Assembly: GCA_964550025.1 (NCBI GenBank)
Contig: CAZJYI010000034.1
Location: 1 to 64,000, forward strand
DNA: 64,000 nt
Source: CAZJYI01 sp964550025
GTDB lineage: Bacteria; Verrucomicrobiota; Kiritimatiellia; UBA8416; CAYOBW01
Direction of reading: 5' to 3'
Part shown: positions 16,826-25,772 of the stretch, piece by piece
Layout: every line of letters begins with the position of its first letter
How positions within the stretch are numbered: the first letter of the stretch is position 1
The notes under the pieces: generated by a model
What the model was told of the DNA's origin: nothing
Databases searched by the model: none
The model's input: only the letters and a program-made list of their open reading frames with translations
Program-made: the position numbers and the translations under genes

Positions 16826-17893
16826 ATGCGACACGTCTTCATCTTCATCCTGGTCACAGCAGGCCTTGCAGGCGCGGCGGCCGCCGCTGCACCCGCACCG
16901 GCGGGACGCGTAACAGTGTCGCTTGAACTGGCAACGACCGATGAACGCCTGATCGGCGGCATCCTGTCCGTTGACCTGGACCAGGAGGGCAACGGCACTC
17001 TCGTGCTGGGAGCCGACAAGGTTGAGTACGCCCTGATCTGCGAAAGTGGCCTGGTGTTTGTCGACCGTGACGGTAACGGCCGGGTGACCGCGGCGGACGG
17101 GGCCGGCGCCGGAGGGCGCGAGCCGTTCGCGCTGCCGTTTGCCTACGCCGGCAAGGCAACAGAGTACAAGCTGGCCATGTTTCGCCCGCAGCCGGGCGGG
17201 ATGCTGCTGATGAGCCGCACCTGCCTGGAGGGGCAACTTCGCGGGCAGCGCGTGATGGTGCTCGACGGAAACGTCAACGGCATATTCGGCGACGAGGGCG
17301 ATCAGATCTGCTTCGGCACCAGCACTACACCGGTACTCGCCGGGAAACCGGTCGCCTGCGAGGGCGAGCTGCTGGTACCGACCCTTGACGGCGCGAGCGG
17401 CAAACTGCATCTCGATCCATACACCGGGGAGACGGCGACGCTTGTCGTTCGCACGCGCCGGGATGATGTCGGGGCTGACGTCAAACTCCGCGAGAGCACG
17501 AGCGGATTCTACTGCGGGGGCGAGCCAGACAGCGAAGCCCTGACCTGCATCCCGGGGGAGTATGCCTTCTCACGCATTCTGCTGGTCCATGGAGAGGGCA
17601 AGAGCGGGCAGACACCACCCATGCTTGTCGGTGCGCGAAGCGCTACGCCGGCGTCCGTCAGCGTCAAGCCCGGCACGAACACGCTCTTCATCGGGCCGCC
17701 GCTCAAGTTGGAGTTCAAGGGTATCCCGGACAGGAGCGTGGGCGCGGATGCTCTCAAGATCGCCTCAGTGGAACTGGTTGGGACGGCCGGCGAGAGGTAC
17801 CGTGCGAAAACGTATGGCGGAAGCAGCAGCCTTGACTGTTTTGTGCGGTCAGGACAGGAAGAGCAGAAGCTCACCTCCATGGACTACGGGTGA
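16826..17893 (+). CDS. Secreted protein with EF-hand-like loops, ends at in-frame TGA
   Basis: A 355-residue protein with a signal peptide (MRHVFIFILVTAGLAGAAAAA). The ATG at 16826 is chosen for this and for AAGAGG upstream. Two Asp-rich loops, DRDGNGRVTAADG and DGNVNGIFGDEGD, look like calcium-binding EF-hand/dockerin-type loops. The frame ends at TGA 17891-17893, but the same frame stays open afterwards and runs straight into the TPR protein that ends at 18430. The pair would form one 534-residue protein if the stop were sense. A nonsense mutation is the simplest reading. Confidence 0.65.
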   Translation: MRHVFIFILVTAGLAGAAAAAAPAPAGRVTVSLELATTDERLIGGILSVDLDQEGNGTLVLGADKVEYALICESGLVFVDRDGNGRVTAADGAGAGGREPFALPFAYAGKATEYKLAMFRPQPGGMLLMSRTCLEGQLRGQRVMVLDGNVNGIFGDEGDQICFGTSTTPVLAGKPVACEGELLVPTLDGASGKLHLDPYTGETATLVVRTRRDDVGADVKLRESTSGFYCGGEPDSEALTCIPGEYAFSRILLVHGEGKSGQTPPMLVGARSATPASVSVKPGTNTLFIGPPLKLEFKGIPDRSVGADALKIASVELVGTAGERYRAKTYGGSSSLDCFVRSGQEEQKLTSMDYG

Positions 17894-17914
17894 GGCGGTC
17901 TCTGCCGGAACTCG

Positions 17915-18430
17915 GTGCGAGTTCCAGACGCATTTCTGACCCGCAAGGACGCCGAGTTGGTGGTGCGCTTCCGGTGCGCCTTGTTCGGGACCGCCGAGCG
18001 TGCGTGCAAGCTGACGGATGTCCTGGGTGAGCTTCCCGATCCGAGGCTCCTGCTATCGACCGCCTCCAGCCTGGAGAGCGCCGGAAAGCACGAGGAAGCG
18101 CTAGCCCAGTTGGAGCAGGCCGCCAAAGCCTACCCGCACAACCCCGAAGTCCTCAATCAACTAGCCTGGTTCCTCCTTACGACATCCGGGGAAGAGCATC
18201 GCAATCCGCTTCGCGCCCTGCAATTGGCACGGGATGCCGTGGCGGCGAGCAAGGGGAAAGAGGGCCACATTCTCGACACACTGGCCGCCGCGCTGCACGC
18301 AAACGGCGATCTCATCGAGGCGCTGTCGTACGCGGAGAAGGCGGCGAAACTATGTCCCGATGCCGAAGAGATCGCGGCACGCGCGAAAGCCTATCGCGAG
18401 GAGTTGGTGAAGCAGGCCAGGGGCAACTAA
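17915..18430 (+). CDS. TPR-repeat protein, in frame with upstream ORF
   Basis: A 171-residue ORF with a GTG start, giving tetratricopeptide-like helices: ESAGKHEEALAQLEQAAKAYPHNPEVLNQLAWFLL-type segments at about 50-95 and a second pair at about 115-165. It lies in the same frame as the upstream secreted protein, separated from it only by TGA 17891-17893 and seven sense codons. There is no good ribosome-binding site for the GTG. It may be the C-terminal half of a broken gene rather than a separate one. Confidence 0.55.
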   Translation: MRVPDAFLTRKDAELVVRFRCALFGTAERACKLTDVLGELPDPRLLLSTASSLESAGKHEEALAQLEQAAKAYPHNPEVLNQLAWFLLTTSGEEHRNPLRALQLARDAVAASKGKEGHILDTLAAALHANGDLIEALSYAEKAAKLCPDAEEIAARAKAYREELVKQARGN

Positions 18431-18452
18431 TCAGGAACGCGAGGATATCCCT

Positions 18453-18547
18453 GTAGCCACGAGTGTGAGCGAGTGGATTCTGCAGGTTGTCGTCAATGAA
18501 AACGTCCACTCGCTCACGCTCGTGGCTACATTCACGCTCGTGGCTAC
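18453..18547. repeat. GTAG-headed inverted repeat between convergent genes
   Basis: The left arm 18453-18477 starts GTAGCCACGAG. The right arm 18505-18529 is its reverse complement with one mismatch over 25 bp, and a shortened third copy lies at 18530-18547. Both arms end outward in GTAGC. It lies between the stops of the TPR gene and the toroid-protein gene, a natural place for a bidirectional terminator or a REP-type insertion. Confidence 0.8.
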
Positions 18548-18554
18548 ACGGGAC

Positions 18555-20456
18555 TCACCTGCGTTCTTCCTGCAGCCCAATGCTCAGCGTGGCGCGTTTC
18601 AGGAACAGCAGGGCATAGGCCGTGTCGACGTCCCCGCCGTGCCGCGTGCGCCAACTCCCGTCCGACCCCTGCGCGTGGACGTACGCGGCAGCCCCTTCGC
18701 GATACCAGTCCAGGCCGCCGATGGTGTCGAACCTGTAGAAGATCGCAATGCGCTCAAGGCCGTAGAACTTGTAGCCCGACGGGGAACGCATACCACGCAG
18801 GTTCTCCTGCACGTAGGCCCAGCCGGAGCGCATCGCCTGGCGAACGTGCTCGGGGCAGGGCTCCCCGGTGTTCTCGATCGCAATCGCAAGATCGGAAAGT
18901 ATGGCAACCGTCATGTTCAGCGTCGGCTGGAACTGCTTCGCCTTTTCCGGGTCCTGCCCGCCTTCGCTCTCGCCGTACTTGTTCCCGCGGTAGCTCCAGC
19001 CGCCCTGCTGCACGGGTTCATCATAAGGGACATCCTCCTCCTGGGAGGTCTCACCGGGCGTGAAGGTCAGCTTGAAGAGATCCTCCCCTTCAAGGTTGAG
19101 CTCAACGGGATCGCCGACTTCGATCATGTCCGCCAGCATGCCGCTGATCAGACGTTTCCAATCGCCTTTGTCCGTCTTGAGACCGACCTGCGAGGCCGCC
19201 CGCAACCCCAGGAAAGCGTATTGCGTATTGGAGTTGTCCCCGGAATTCGAACGCCGGTCATAGTTCCAGCGATGGTCCTTTGTCGTGCCGACCAGATGCC
19301 GGCGCACGGCTTCGCCGAAGCCCTTCCATTTGCGGAGCACCGCTTCGCGTTCGGTCTCGTACTCGATGTGCCGGGCTGCGCTTTCGAGCAACATGAGGAC
19401 GATCCCCGCTTCGTAGGTCCTGAGCCTGGCGTACCGCCTGTCGAAGATCGTCTTCAGGACATCGGCCATGGCCGGTTCCTCCGAAGGGACGTCGGATTCC
19501 GACAGGGCCAATGCCACCAGGGCGTCGCGGCCCACGGTGTACTTCTGTCGCGAGGAGTGTTCGGCCTTCTTGAGCGCTTCCGCGCCGATTTTGGGGTCTA
19601 TCGTGCTGCGCAGCTTCCGAGTCCGCGCGAGCGTAATGCGCTGAGCCGCGTTGGCCAGGTAGTTGCACTTGAGATACCACACGCCCTTCTCAATGGCCCC
19701 GTTGATGCCGTCGTTCTCATCGGGCGAAATCACGCCCGCCAACGAGAGCTTCACGTCAAACTCCGAGCGCCTGCCGCGCCCAAGGCGCGGCACCTTGGCC
19801 CACTCCGGTTGCTCCTCCTTTGGCGTCTTCGCGTTCTTGATCGCCTGCAGCCGGTCCCGGGAACTGAGACGGCGCGTGGGGCGTTTGGCCTTCATGGACC
19901 CACCCGAGGTGTTCAGCGTGTAGCGGTAGTGCACGCTGACGACGCGTTCGTTGTCCCAGTCGAATTCGACCTGAGCCTGGATGTGGGCACCATACAGGCG
20001 AGTCGTGCCTTTGCCCGTTCGGATCTCGGGGGTAAGCCCGCCGGCCTTGTCGCTCCTGAACTCAGCCGTTGCGTACCAGCCCTTGACCGTTGGTGTCCAG
20101 GCAACCGTGAACGGCAGGTTCTTCTGTCGTTCGCCTTCGCCGCCGGGGTCCGTCTCGACGTCGACGGTCGAAAAGGGGAACGAGATTTCCCGCTCCAGGT
20201 CCTGTCCCTCGGGGTAGAAGAGACCTAGCGCTATGGCATATGGATAGCGCCGGAATGCCTCCTGCGCGTCGCCGCTGCCGACCCAGTAGACAACAGGGTC
20301 GGGGCAAAACCCCCACAAGTCGCCTTCGCGGGTGTAGCGGTATACGGCATCCCCGATACGGATGTTGAGGTCCCGAACCTGGGCACTCGCGCCAGGCGCG
20401 GATAGGAGCACGGAAACAGCAGCCAGGAGAGCCAGTGGTTTCAAGCGTCGGTTCAT
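18555..20456 (-). CDS. Secreted alpha/alpha-toroid (squalene-hopene-cyclase-like fold) protein
   Basis: A 633-residue exported protein with signal peptide MNRRLKPLALLAAVSVLLSA. The N-terminal 200 residues are beta-rich and unassigned. From about 250 onward it has repeated helical units with the motifs typical of prenyltransferase/squalene-oxidase repeat proteins, such as NTQYAFLGLRAA and GSDGSWRTRHGGDVDTAYALLFL near the C-terminus. It lacks an obvious DxDD cyclase motif, so I do not call it a terpene cyclase. Proteins of this kind are common, and uncharacterised, in planctomycete and verrucomicrobial genomes. Convergent with the TPR gene. Confidence 0.75.
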   Translation of the reverse strand: MNRRLKPLALLAAVSVLLSAPGASAQVRDLNIRIGDAVYRYTREGDLWGFCPDPVVYWVGSGDAQEAFRRYPYAIALGLFYPEGQDLEREISFPFSTVDVETDPGGEGERQKNLPFTVAWTPTVKGWYATAEFRSDKAGGLTPEIRTGKGTTRLYGAHIQAQVEFDWDNERVVSVHYRYTLNTSGGSMKAKRPTRRLSSRDRLQAIKNAKTPKEEQPEWAKVPRLGRGRRSEFDVKLSLAGVISPDENDGINGAIEKGVWYLKCNYLANAAQRITLARTRKLRSTIDPKIGAEALKKAEHSSRQKYTVGRDALVALALSESDVPSEEPAMADVLKTIFDRRYARLRTYEAGIVLMLLESAARHIEYETEREAVLRKWKGFGEAVRRHLVGTTKDHRWNYDRRSNSGDNSNTQYAFLGLRAASQVGLKTDKGDWKRLISGMLADMIEVGDPVELNLEGEDLFKLTFTPGETSQEEDVPYDEPVQQGGWSYRGNKYGESEGGQDPEKAKQFQPTLNMTVAILSDLAIAIENTGEPCPEHVRQAMRSGWAYVQENLRGMRSPSGYKFYGLERIAIFYRFDTIGGLDWYREGAAAYVHAQGSDGSWRTRHGGDVDTAYALLFLKRATLSIGLQEERR

Positions 20457-20555
20457 GTTACACTCCTTTCGCGGCAGATGAGGTCCTTTCTCTGCCAGAG
20501 CAGTCTATACCCTCCTCCCCGTTTGACCACAAAAAAGACAGGGCACGCATCACAC

Positions 20556-20616
20556 GTAGCGGAACGCGCCAAGCGTTCCGATCCCCGGAGCCGGAAGACT
20601 TGGCGTCTTCCGCTAC
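20556..20616. repeat. REP-like inverted pair (REPIN-like)
   Basis: The first hairpin, 20556-20583, reads GTAGC, GGAACGC, loop GCCAA, GCGTTCC, GATC. The second, 20592-20616, reads C, GGAAGAC, loop TTGGC, GTCTTCC, GCTAC. The second is the reverse-complement orientation of the same layout with a different inner stem, so the pair is flanked by GTAGC and GCTAC. It lies between divergent genes. Confidence 0.85.
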
Positions 20617-20664
20617 GCGGCTTACCGTGGACAAGGACGGCGTTCTGCGGTAGACAGTGGGATC

Positions 20665-22161
20665 GTGAAATCGCCGTGCATACTCAGAACCGCAACGAGA
20701 GCTGTTGCTTGTTTTCTCAGCGCCGTTCTTGCCGTTCTCGCTGCCGCCGGCGCGACCGTGCGGTCGGGCGCGATTGCCGAAGGTACCAGGTGGGAAACGG
20801 GATACACGATCATCGACAGCGGCGATCCGGGGCCCTGCGTCCTGATCACCGCGGGAATCCATGGCAACGAGCCGGCCGGGTGCAGGGCGGCGGAGCAGGT
20901 GCGGCACTGGCCCGTCGGGCGCGGACATGTTGTGCTCTTGCCACGATGCAACGTTCCCGGACTACGGGCGGGCAAACGGCATCTGCCCGGCGTGACCGGC
21001 AAGCTGCGCAACCTGAATCGCAACTTTCCCGGGACGGGGACGAATGGCATTCCTCTCGGGGAACCCGCCACGGCGATCTGGACATTCGTGGAAAAGGTGC
21101 GGCCGGACTACGTGCTGGACCTGCACGAGGGATACGGTGTCCGGGGGGCCGGCTCCGAGAGTGTCGGTTCCAGCGTGATCCGCTATCGGCACAGGGAATC
21201 CGAAGCGCTTCAGAAACGCCTGCTGGCGGCCGTCAACGCCGAAGTCGAGGATCCCGAGAAACGGTTCGTCGCACTGCGCGGCACGGTCAATGGCATGCTG
21301 GCGGCCGCCTGCTCCCACCACCTGGGGGCGTGCGCTTTCATCTGCGAGACGACGTACGCAAAACAGAACATGGCGTTGCGGGTCCGCCAGCAGCGGCTGA
21401 TGGCGCACGCCCTGTTGACGCATCTCGGCATGACGGCGGTCGACGTGAGTCGCATGCTCCCGGAACGGGGTAACCGGCCGCGGGTGCGTGTGGCCGTCTA
21501 CGACGGTCCGGGTACCGCCTCGGCGGCGCGCTTCGAGCAACTGCTGGGCGCGCAGACCAACATGGTGGTGTGCCGCGTGCACGCTGCGGATATCCGCGGC
21601 GGCGCGTTGGAGCAGTTCGACGTGGCGATCTTCCCTGGGGGCAGCGGGAGCAAGCAGGCGGCGGGCCTCGGGGAGGAGGGCCGCGCGGCCGTGCGCCGCT
21701 TTGTGCGCGACGGCGGCGGCTACGTCGGCATCTGCGCGGGCGCCTACCTGGCCACCAGTCACTATCCGTGGTCCCTGGCGCTCGTGAATGCCGCCAGCCT
21801 CGACACGAAGCACTGGCGTCGCGGGTTCGGTGTGGTGACGATGGAACTGACTCCCGCCGGACGGGAACTGTTCGGCCGCTCCGACACGGAGGCGTTGGAG
21901 ATCAGTTTTCGGCAGGGGCCAATCCTTGGCCCGGGGAAGCGGGACGACCTGCCCGCGTACGAAGTCCTCGGCTGGTTCCGCTCGGGTGTGGGCAAGAACG
22001 GAGCCGACCCGAAGACCATGGTGGATACGCCGGCCATCGTGCGAGGGATGCTCGACAAGGGGCGCGTGGTCGTGTTCAGTCCCCATCCGGAGAAGACGGA
22101 GGGACTCGGAGATTTCGTTGCAGCCGCCGTGCGATGGTGTGCACGGCGGGATGTGGAGTGA
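20665..22161 (+). CDS. Secreted M14-type/AspA-like zinc hydrolase fused to a BPL_N/GATase-like domain
   Basis: A 498-residue exported fusion. After a signal peptide (about 1-29), residues 55-240 form a zinc carboxypeptidase / succinylglutamate-desuccinylase-like domain: HGNEPAG gives His66 and Glu69, DLHEGYG gives His154, NLNRNFPG is a substrate-binding type segment and CETT gives the catalytic Glu228. From about 270 a class-I GATase-like domain follows (VAVYDGPGT, FPGGSGSKQ, GICAGAY with Cys356, SPHPEKTEG with His), resembling the N-terminal domain of biotin-protein-ligase-like proteins. It probably hydrolyses amide bonds in the periplasm. The GTG start at 20665 has weak ribosome-binding support. 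A sulfatase follows in the same direction. Confidence 0.8.
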   Translation: MKSPCILRTATRAVACFLSAVLAVLAAAGATVRSGAIAEGTRWETGYTIIDSGDPGPCVLITAGIHGNEPAGCRAAEQVRHWPVGRGHVVLLPRCNVPGLRAGKRHLPGVTGKLRNLNRNFPGTGTNGIPLGEPATAIWTFVEKVRPDYVLDLHEGYGVRGAGSESVGSSVIRYRHRESEALQKRLLAAVNAEVEDPEKRFVALRGTVNGMLAAACSHHLGACAFICETTYAKQNMALRVRQQRLMAHALLTHLGMTAVDVSRMLPERGNRPRVRVAVYDGPGTASAARFEQLLGAQTNMVVCRVHAADIRGGALEQFDVAIFPGGSGSKQAAGLGEEGRAAVRRFVRDGGGYVGICAGAYLATSHYPWSLALVNAASLDTKHWRRGFGVVTMELTPAGRELFGRSDTEALEISFRQGPILGPGKRDDLPAYEVLGWFRSGVGKNGADPKTMVDTPAIVRGMLDKGRVVVFSPHPEKTEGLGDFVAAAVRWCARRDVE

Positions 22162-22194
22162 GGGATGAGAAGCGGACAAGCTGGAGAATGCGAA

Positions 22195-23655
22195 ATGAGG
22201 GTACTGAGACGTGTTGCCGGAGTGCTGGGGCTGTTGTTCGTGGTGATTTCGGCGGGATGGGCGGCCCCCCTACGCAACGTCGTGCTGATCGTCAGCGATG
22301 ACCACCGCTATGACTTCATGGGGTTCATGAAACAGGCGCCTGAGTTCCTGGAAACGCCCAACATGGATAGGATGGCGGAACAGGGCGCGCACCTGAAGAA
22401 CGCTTTCGTCTCGACGTCGTTGTGTTCCCCGAGCCGCGCCTCCATTCTGACCGGGCAGTACATGCATCACCACCGCGTGGTTGACAACCAGCGTGCCGTG
22501 CCGGAGGGAACGGTGTTCTTTCCGGAGTACCTGCGGGAAGCCGGCTTCGAAACGGCCTTTGTCGGCAAGTGGCACATGGGGCACGACAACGACGAACCGC
22601 GCAAGGGCTACGACCACTGGGCCAGCTTCAAGGGTCAGGGCACCTACTTCGATCCCACGTTCAACATCAACGGCACACGCCGGGAGTTCGAGGGCTACAA
22701 CGCCGACGTGACCACCGACCTGGCGCTGGAGTGGTTGAAGCAGAAACGCGAAAAGCCCTTCTTGCTACACCTCTGCTATAAGGCCGTGCACTACCCGTTC
22801 CAGCCGCCGAAGCGTCACCACGGGCGCTACGAGGACAAGCCGATCGTCTACCCCGAAACGCTGGGGGCGACCGAACGCAACTACCAGACGCAGTCCAGGT
22901 GGATGCGGGAGCGACGCTACGGGATCCACGGGATCGACCACATGGAGACGGGGCACTTCGACCGGGACCCCGTGCCTTCGTTCGAGGGACTCTACCGGCG
23001 CTTCTGTGAAACCGTCCACGCGCTGGACGAAAACGTCGGCCGCGTGCTGACGCAGCTCGATGCGAGCGGTCTCTCGAAGGAGACGCTGGTGCTCTACATG
23101 GGCGACAACGGCTTCGCGCTGGGGGAACACGGGTTCTACGACAAACGCGATGCGTTCGAGCAATCCATCCGCGTTCCCATGCTCGCGTACGCGCCGGGCC
23201 TGATCGAGGCCGGCACAACCGTAACGCAAATGGTTCAGAACATCGACATGGCTCCCACCGTTCTCGACGCGCTCGGCGTCGACCGGCCGGCCAAGCCGGC
23301 CATGGACGGGCGGTCCTTCTTCCCCCTGCTGACGGGAAAACGCATCCCGTGGCGCAATCACATCCTTTACGAGTACCACTGGGAGTGGAACTTCCCGGCG
23401 CAACCGACGACGCTGGCGATCCGTACGGACCGCTACAAGTACATCTACTACCACGGCATCTGGGACCGCAACGGCTTCTACGACCTGCTGACGGACCCCG
23501 TAGAACGGCACAACCTGATCGACATTCCGGCCTACCAGGAGAACATCGCGGCGTTGCGTGCGCAACTGTTCGAGGAACTGGCCGCTTCGGGCGGACTCCA
23601 GCTTCCCATCCGCGTCCCCAAAGGCGTGCAGTTCTACGACCGCAAGGTGCGTTGA
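22195..23655 (+). CDS. Exported sulfatase (S1 family)
   Basis: A type I formylglycine-dependent sulfatase of 486 residues. I prefer the ATG at 22195 over 22165 because it gives a clean signal peptide (MRVLRRVAGVLGLLFVVISAGWAA). The signature CSPSRASILTG puts the residue converted to formylglycine at Cys77. The metal/substrate motifs IVSDDHR near the N-terminus, GKWHMGH and MGDNGFALGEHG are present. Length is normal. Substrate unknown, probably a sulfated glycan. It follows the zinc-hydrolase/GATase gene closely, so the two are likely co-transcribed. It needs an FGE or anSME, which is not intact in this window. Confidence 0.92.
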   Translation: MRVLRRVAGVLGLLFVVISAGWAAPLRNVVLIVSDDHRYDFMGFMKQAPEFLETPNMDRMAEQGAHLKNAFVSTSLCSPSRASILTGQYMHHHRVVDNQRAVPEGTVFFPEYLREAGFETAFVGKWHMGHDNDEPRKGYDHWASFKGQGTYFDPTFNINGTRREFEGYNADVTTDLALEWLKQKREKPFLLHLCYKAVHYPFQPPKRHHGRYEDKPIVYPETLGATERNYQTQSRWMRERRYGIHGIDHMETGHFDRDPVPSFEGLYRRFCETVHALDENVGRVLTQLDASGLSKETLVLYMGDNGFALGEHGFYDKRDAFEQSIRVPMLAYAPGLIEAGTTVTQMVQNIDMAPTVLDALGVDRPAKPAMDGRSFFPLLTGKRIPWRNHILYEYHWEWNFPAQPTTLAIRTDRYKYIYYHGIWDRNGFYDLLTDPVERHNLIDIPAYQENIAALRAQLFEELAASGGLQLPIRVPKGVQFYDRKVR

Positions 23656-23682
23656 TCGCGCGAGAATGCCGATCCTGGGCGT

Positions 23683-23879
23683 CGGAAGTCTTGGCGACTT
23701 CCGCTACTGGGGCCGAAGGTATGTCTTTCAGAGACTACGCAGTTCGCTGTCTGTGTAGCCCGCTTCTGCCGGAAGCGGGCCCAAACCGGCGAAGAAACGT
23801 GCCGCGGAAGGGAAGCCCGCGCTCGGCAATCGCGGGCTACAGAGCCCCAGAGTCGCGGAACGCGCCGAGCGTTCCGATC
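23683..23879. repeat. Cluster of four GTAG-type hairpins between convergent genes
   Basis: Four hairpins fill the gap after the sulfatase. 23683-23707 has stem GGAAGTC, loop TTGGC, stem GACTTCC, then GCTAC. 23755-23780 has GTAGCCCGC, TTC, TGCCG, GAA, GCGGGC. 23815-23840 is an inverted relative of the second with different inner bases. 23852-23879 has stem GGAACGC, loop GCCGA, stem GCGTTCC. Two families are therefore interleaved at one site. They may end transcription from both sides. Confidence 0.8.
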
Positions 23880-23898
23880 CCGGTCTGCAGAGAGGTAC

Positions 23899-24432
23899 TC
23901 AGCTCCGCGGCGGGAAAATCCCCGCCATGGCGATGCAGAAGTTGAGCACCAGGAGTGGCGGCATGTTGTTGTGTGCCTGTCCGCCGCCACAGTTGGCGAT
24001 TGTGGTATTGGAGGCGTGGAGGAGCACGTTGGGCTCACCTCCGCTGTAGTTGTTCTCGCCATCGTCGGCCTTGGCGAGGTAGCCACCCGCCGGCGACTTG
24101 CGATCGCCAAAGGTGTCGGTGGCATGGACCGTAGCGGGGTGTGAGTGGGACGGCATCTGCCCGGCTGTCAACGTCGTGCTCTCCTCGCCTGCGCGCTGCC
24201 CGAGAGTACGATCCGTGAGACCGGGGCCCTGCCCGACATGCACGGGAACACGCCCGCGCAGGTCCGGGAGAGCGAAGCTCGTGCGCCCATCACCGCCATA
24301 CCTGGTGCTCAGGAGGGCGTAGAGGGACTGGTATTGGCTGATGGGCAACAGCGCCCCGTCGCAGTGGGCCCAGCTGCGCGGGGCGTAGTCGAACGCAAAC
24401 ATGCGAATCTCGCCGAGAAACGGTTCGGACAT
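23899..24432 (-). CDS. Tail-collar-domain protein (MdpB/microcystin-dependent-like)
   Basis: A 177-residue protein of the phage tail-collar fold (PF07484). It opens with the standard FLGEIRMFAFDYAPRSWAHCDG and has LLPISQYQSLYALLSTRYGGDG and FALPDLRGRVPVH. It ends in the HNNMPPLLVLNFCIA...G motif. In free-living bacteria such genes are often found alone or in small sets and are of unknown role; some are named microcystin-dependent protein. GGAGGTGAGC precedes the ATG. No other phage structural genes are nearby. Confidence 0.92.
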   Translation of the reverse strand: MSEPFLGEIRMFAFDYAPRSWAHCDGALLPISQYQSLYALLSTRYGGDGRTSFALPDLRGRVPVHVGQGPGLTDRTLGQRAGEESTTLTAGQMPSHSHPATVHATDTFGDRKSPAGGYLAKADDGENNYSGGEPNVLLHASNTTIANCGGGQAHNNMPPLLVLNFCIAMAGIFPPRS

Positions 24433-24512
24433 GGCTCACCTCCAGTATCTGCTTGTCTGCGGTCCCATGAAATCTTATGATCAGCATGTATCTTAGTAGG
24501 AAGGGGGATATC

Positions 24513-25757
24513 GTGCAACCTCGATTCCTGGCCTTGCCGGTTTTCAGCAGCATCTTGCTGGCGGCAACCCCGCTCCGTGCCGTGGAGAAGCACTTCCTGT
24601 CGGACAAGAGCACGGCTTCCGTACTGCCCGTCACGGAGAGCGTGGTGGGAAGTCCGGTGCAGACCGGCGTAACGCAGGTGTGGAGCGTCGCCTACGACCC
24701 GTACGAGGATACGGTCTACAGCACGGATATCGGGTCGGGGAGGATCCTGCGCACGTCCTCGAACGGTGCCAATCCGGAAGTCATCGTCGAAATCCCGGGC
24801 GCCGTGCTGCGCGGCCTGGCCGTCGACAGCCGGGCGAACCGACTGTACTACCTGAACTCGGATACCGACACGCTGAACGTCTGTCGCCTGGACGGCAAGT
24901 CCCCCGAAGTGCTCTTCAGCGGCTTTCGCCGTCCCAACGACATGGCGCTGGACCCGCTCCACGGGAAGCTGTACGTGACCGATTCCGGCACCAACGGCGT
25001 TCTGCGGTATGACATCGACAGCGGCACGTCCGAGTGGATCATGAGCGGAGCGGAGGTGGACGGCGTGTGGGGCATCGCTTTGCTACCCGAGGACGGCCTC
25101 ATGTTCCTCAGCGATCACGTGCACAACGCCATCATGCGGGCCGACCTGGCCGGGCAGGGATTGACGACCCTCGTCGCTGACATGGAGACGCCGCGCGGGC
25201 TAACCGTCGCCCCGCATCACGGGCGCCTCTACTGGCTCGAAGCCGACACCGGACGTTTCTACCGGTCGGACCTGGACGGCAGCGGAGTCACCAGCGTTCT
25301 CGGCGCCCCGCTGGCGGGACTGCGCGATCTCTGCAGTTTCGAGTCCACCGACAAGGACGGCGATTTCCTGGACGACGAGTGGGAGGACCAGCACCTGGGA
25401 GGGCTCACCGGCGATCCTTCGCTCGACTCGGACGGTGACGGCCAGAGCGACGAGGGCGAGTTTCGTTTCGGGGGCGATCCCGACAATCCGAACGTGACGG
25501 GGCGCGTCCTTTTCGAGTTCGACGCGGCAGCTTTGGGCGGGGTGCTGCGGCTCTCGTACCGCGAACGGCCGGAGCCCTGGTTCACCTACGAACTGATGCA
25601 CTCTGAGGACTGGACCGGGTGGGGCTCCACGACCGACGTGGTGAGTTCCGTCGTCGGATACCCCGGTGGCATCCGCACCCGCGTACTGACGATCGACCCG
25701 TCGTCCTATGCCCCCGGGCCCGGCCAGTTCTTTCGCGTCAACGCTTCGAGACAGTAG
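24513..25757 (+). CDS. Secreted YWTD-type beta-propeller with calcium-binding repeats
   Basis: A 414-residue exported protein. I prefer the GTG at 24513 (AGGAAGGGGG upstream, then a signal peptide ending near LRAVEK) to the ATG at 24477. Residues about 50-280 form an LDL-receptor/YWTD-like six-bladed propeller with repeated motifs such as VAYDPYEDTVYSTD, LAVDSRANRLYYLN and LTVAPHHGRLYWLE. A thrombospondin-3/dockerin-like calcium segment follows (DKDGDFLDDEWED, DSDGDGQSDEGE), then a beta-sandwich C-terminus (residues about 335-414). The role is probably extracellular binding. Convergent with the small Tat gene, 15 bp away. Confidence 0.78.
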   Translation: MQPRFLALPVFSSILLAATPLRAVEKHFLSDKSTASVLPVTESVVGSPVQTGVTQVWSVAYDPYEDTVYSTDIGSGRILRTSSNGANPEVIVEIPGAVLRGLAVDSRANRLYYLNSDTDTLNVCRLDGKSPEVLFSGFRRPNDMALDPLHGKLYVTDSGTNGVLRYDIDSGTSEWIMSGAEVDGVWGIALLPEDGLMFLSDHVHNAIMRADLAGQGLTTLVADMETPRGLTVAPHHGRLYWLEADTGRFYRSDLDGSGVTSVLGAPLAGLRDLCSFESTDKDGDFLDDEWEDQHLGGLTGDPSLDSDGDGQSDEGEFRFGGDPDNPNVTGRVLFEFDAAALGGVLRLSYRERPEPWFTYELMHSEDWTGWGSTTDVVSSVVGYPGGIRTRVLTIDPSSYAPGPGQFFRVNASRQ

Positions 25758-25772
25758 TGTCCGCAGGCTGGA

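Noticed and set aside
17891..17893. Selenocysteine codon
   Set aside because: The TGA has no recognisable selenoprotein context and the flanking protein has no redox motif. A nonsense change is simpler.
18465..20228. 587-residue plus-strand ORF
   Set aside because: Antisense to the toroid-protein gene, which has a signal peptide and repeat motifs; the plus frame is Arg/Pro/His-rich shadow sequence.
18555..20456. Squalene-hopene cyclase
   Set aside because: The toroid repeats are there but the DxDD catalytic motif is not seen and the protein is exported with an extra beta-rich N-terminus.
23683..23879. CRISPR-like array
   Set aside because: The repeats are palindromic, of two families and irregularly spaced, with no constant spacer length and no cas genes.
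23899..24432. Prophage remnant suggested by the tail-collar protein
   Set aside because: No other phage gene, integrase or att-like repeat is nearby. Lone tail-collar proteins are frequent in bacteria.
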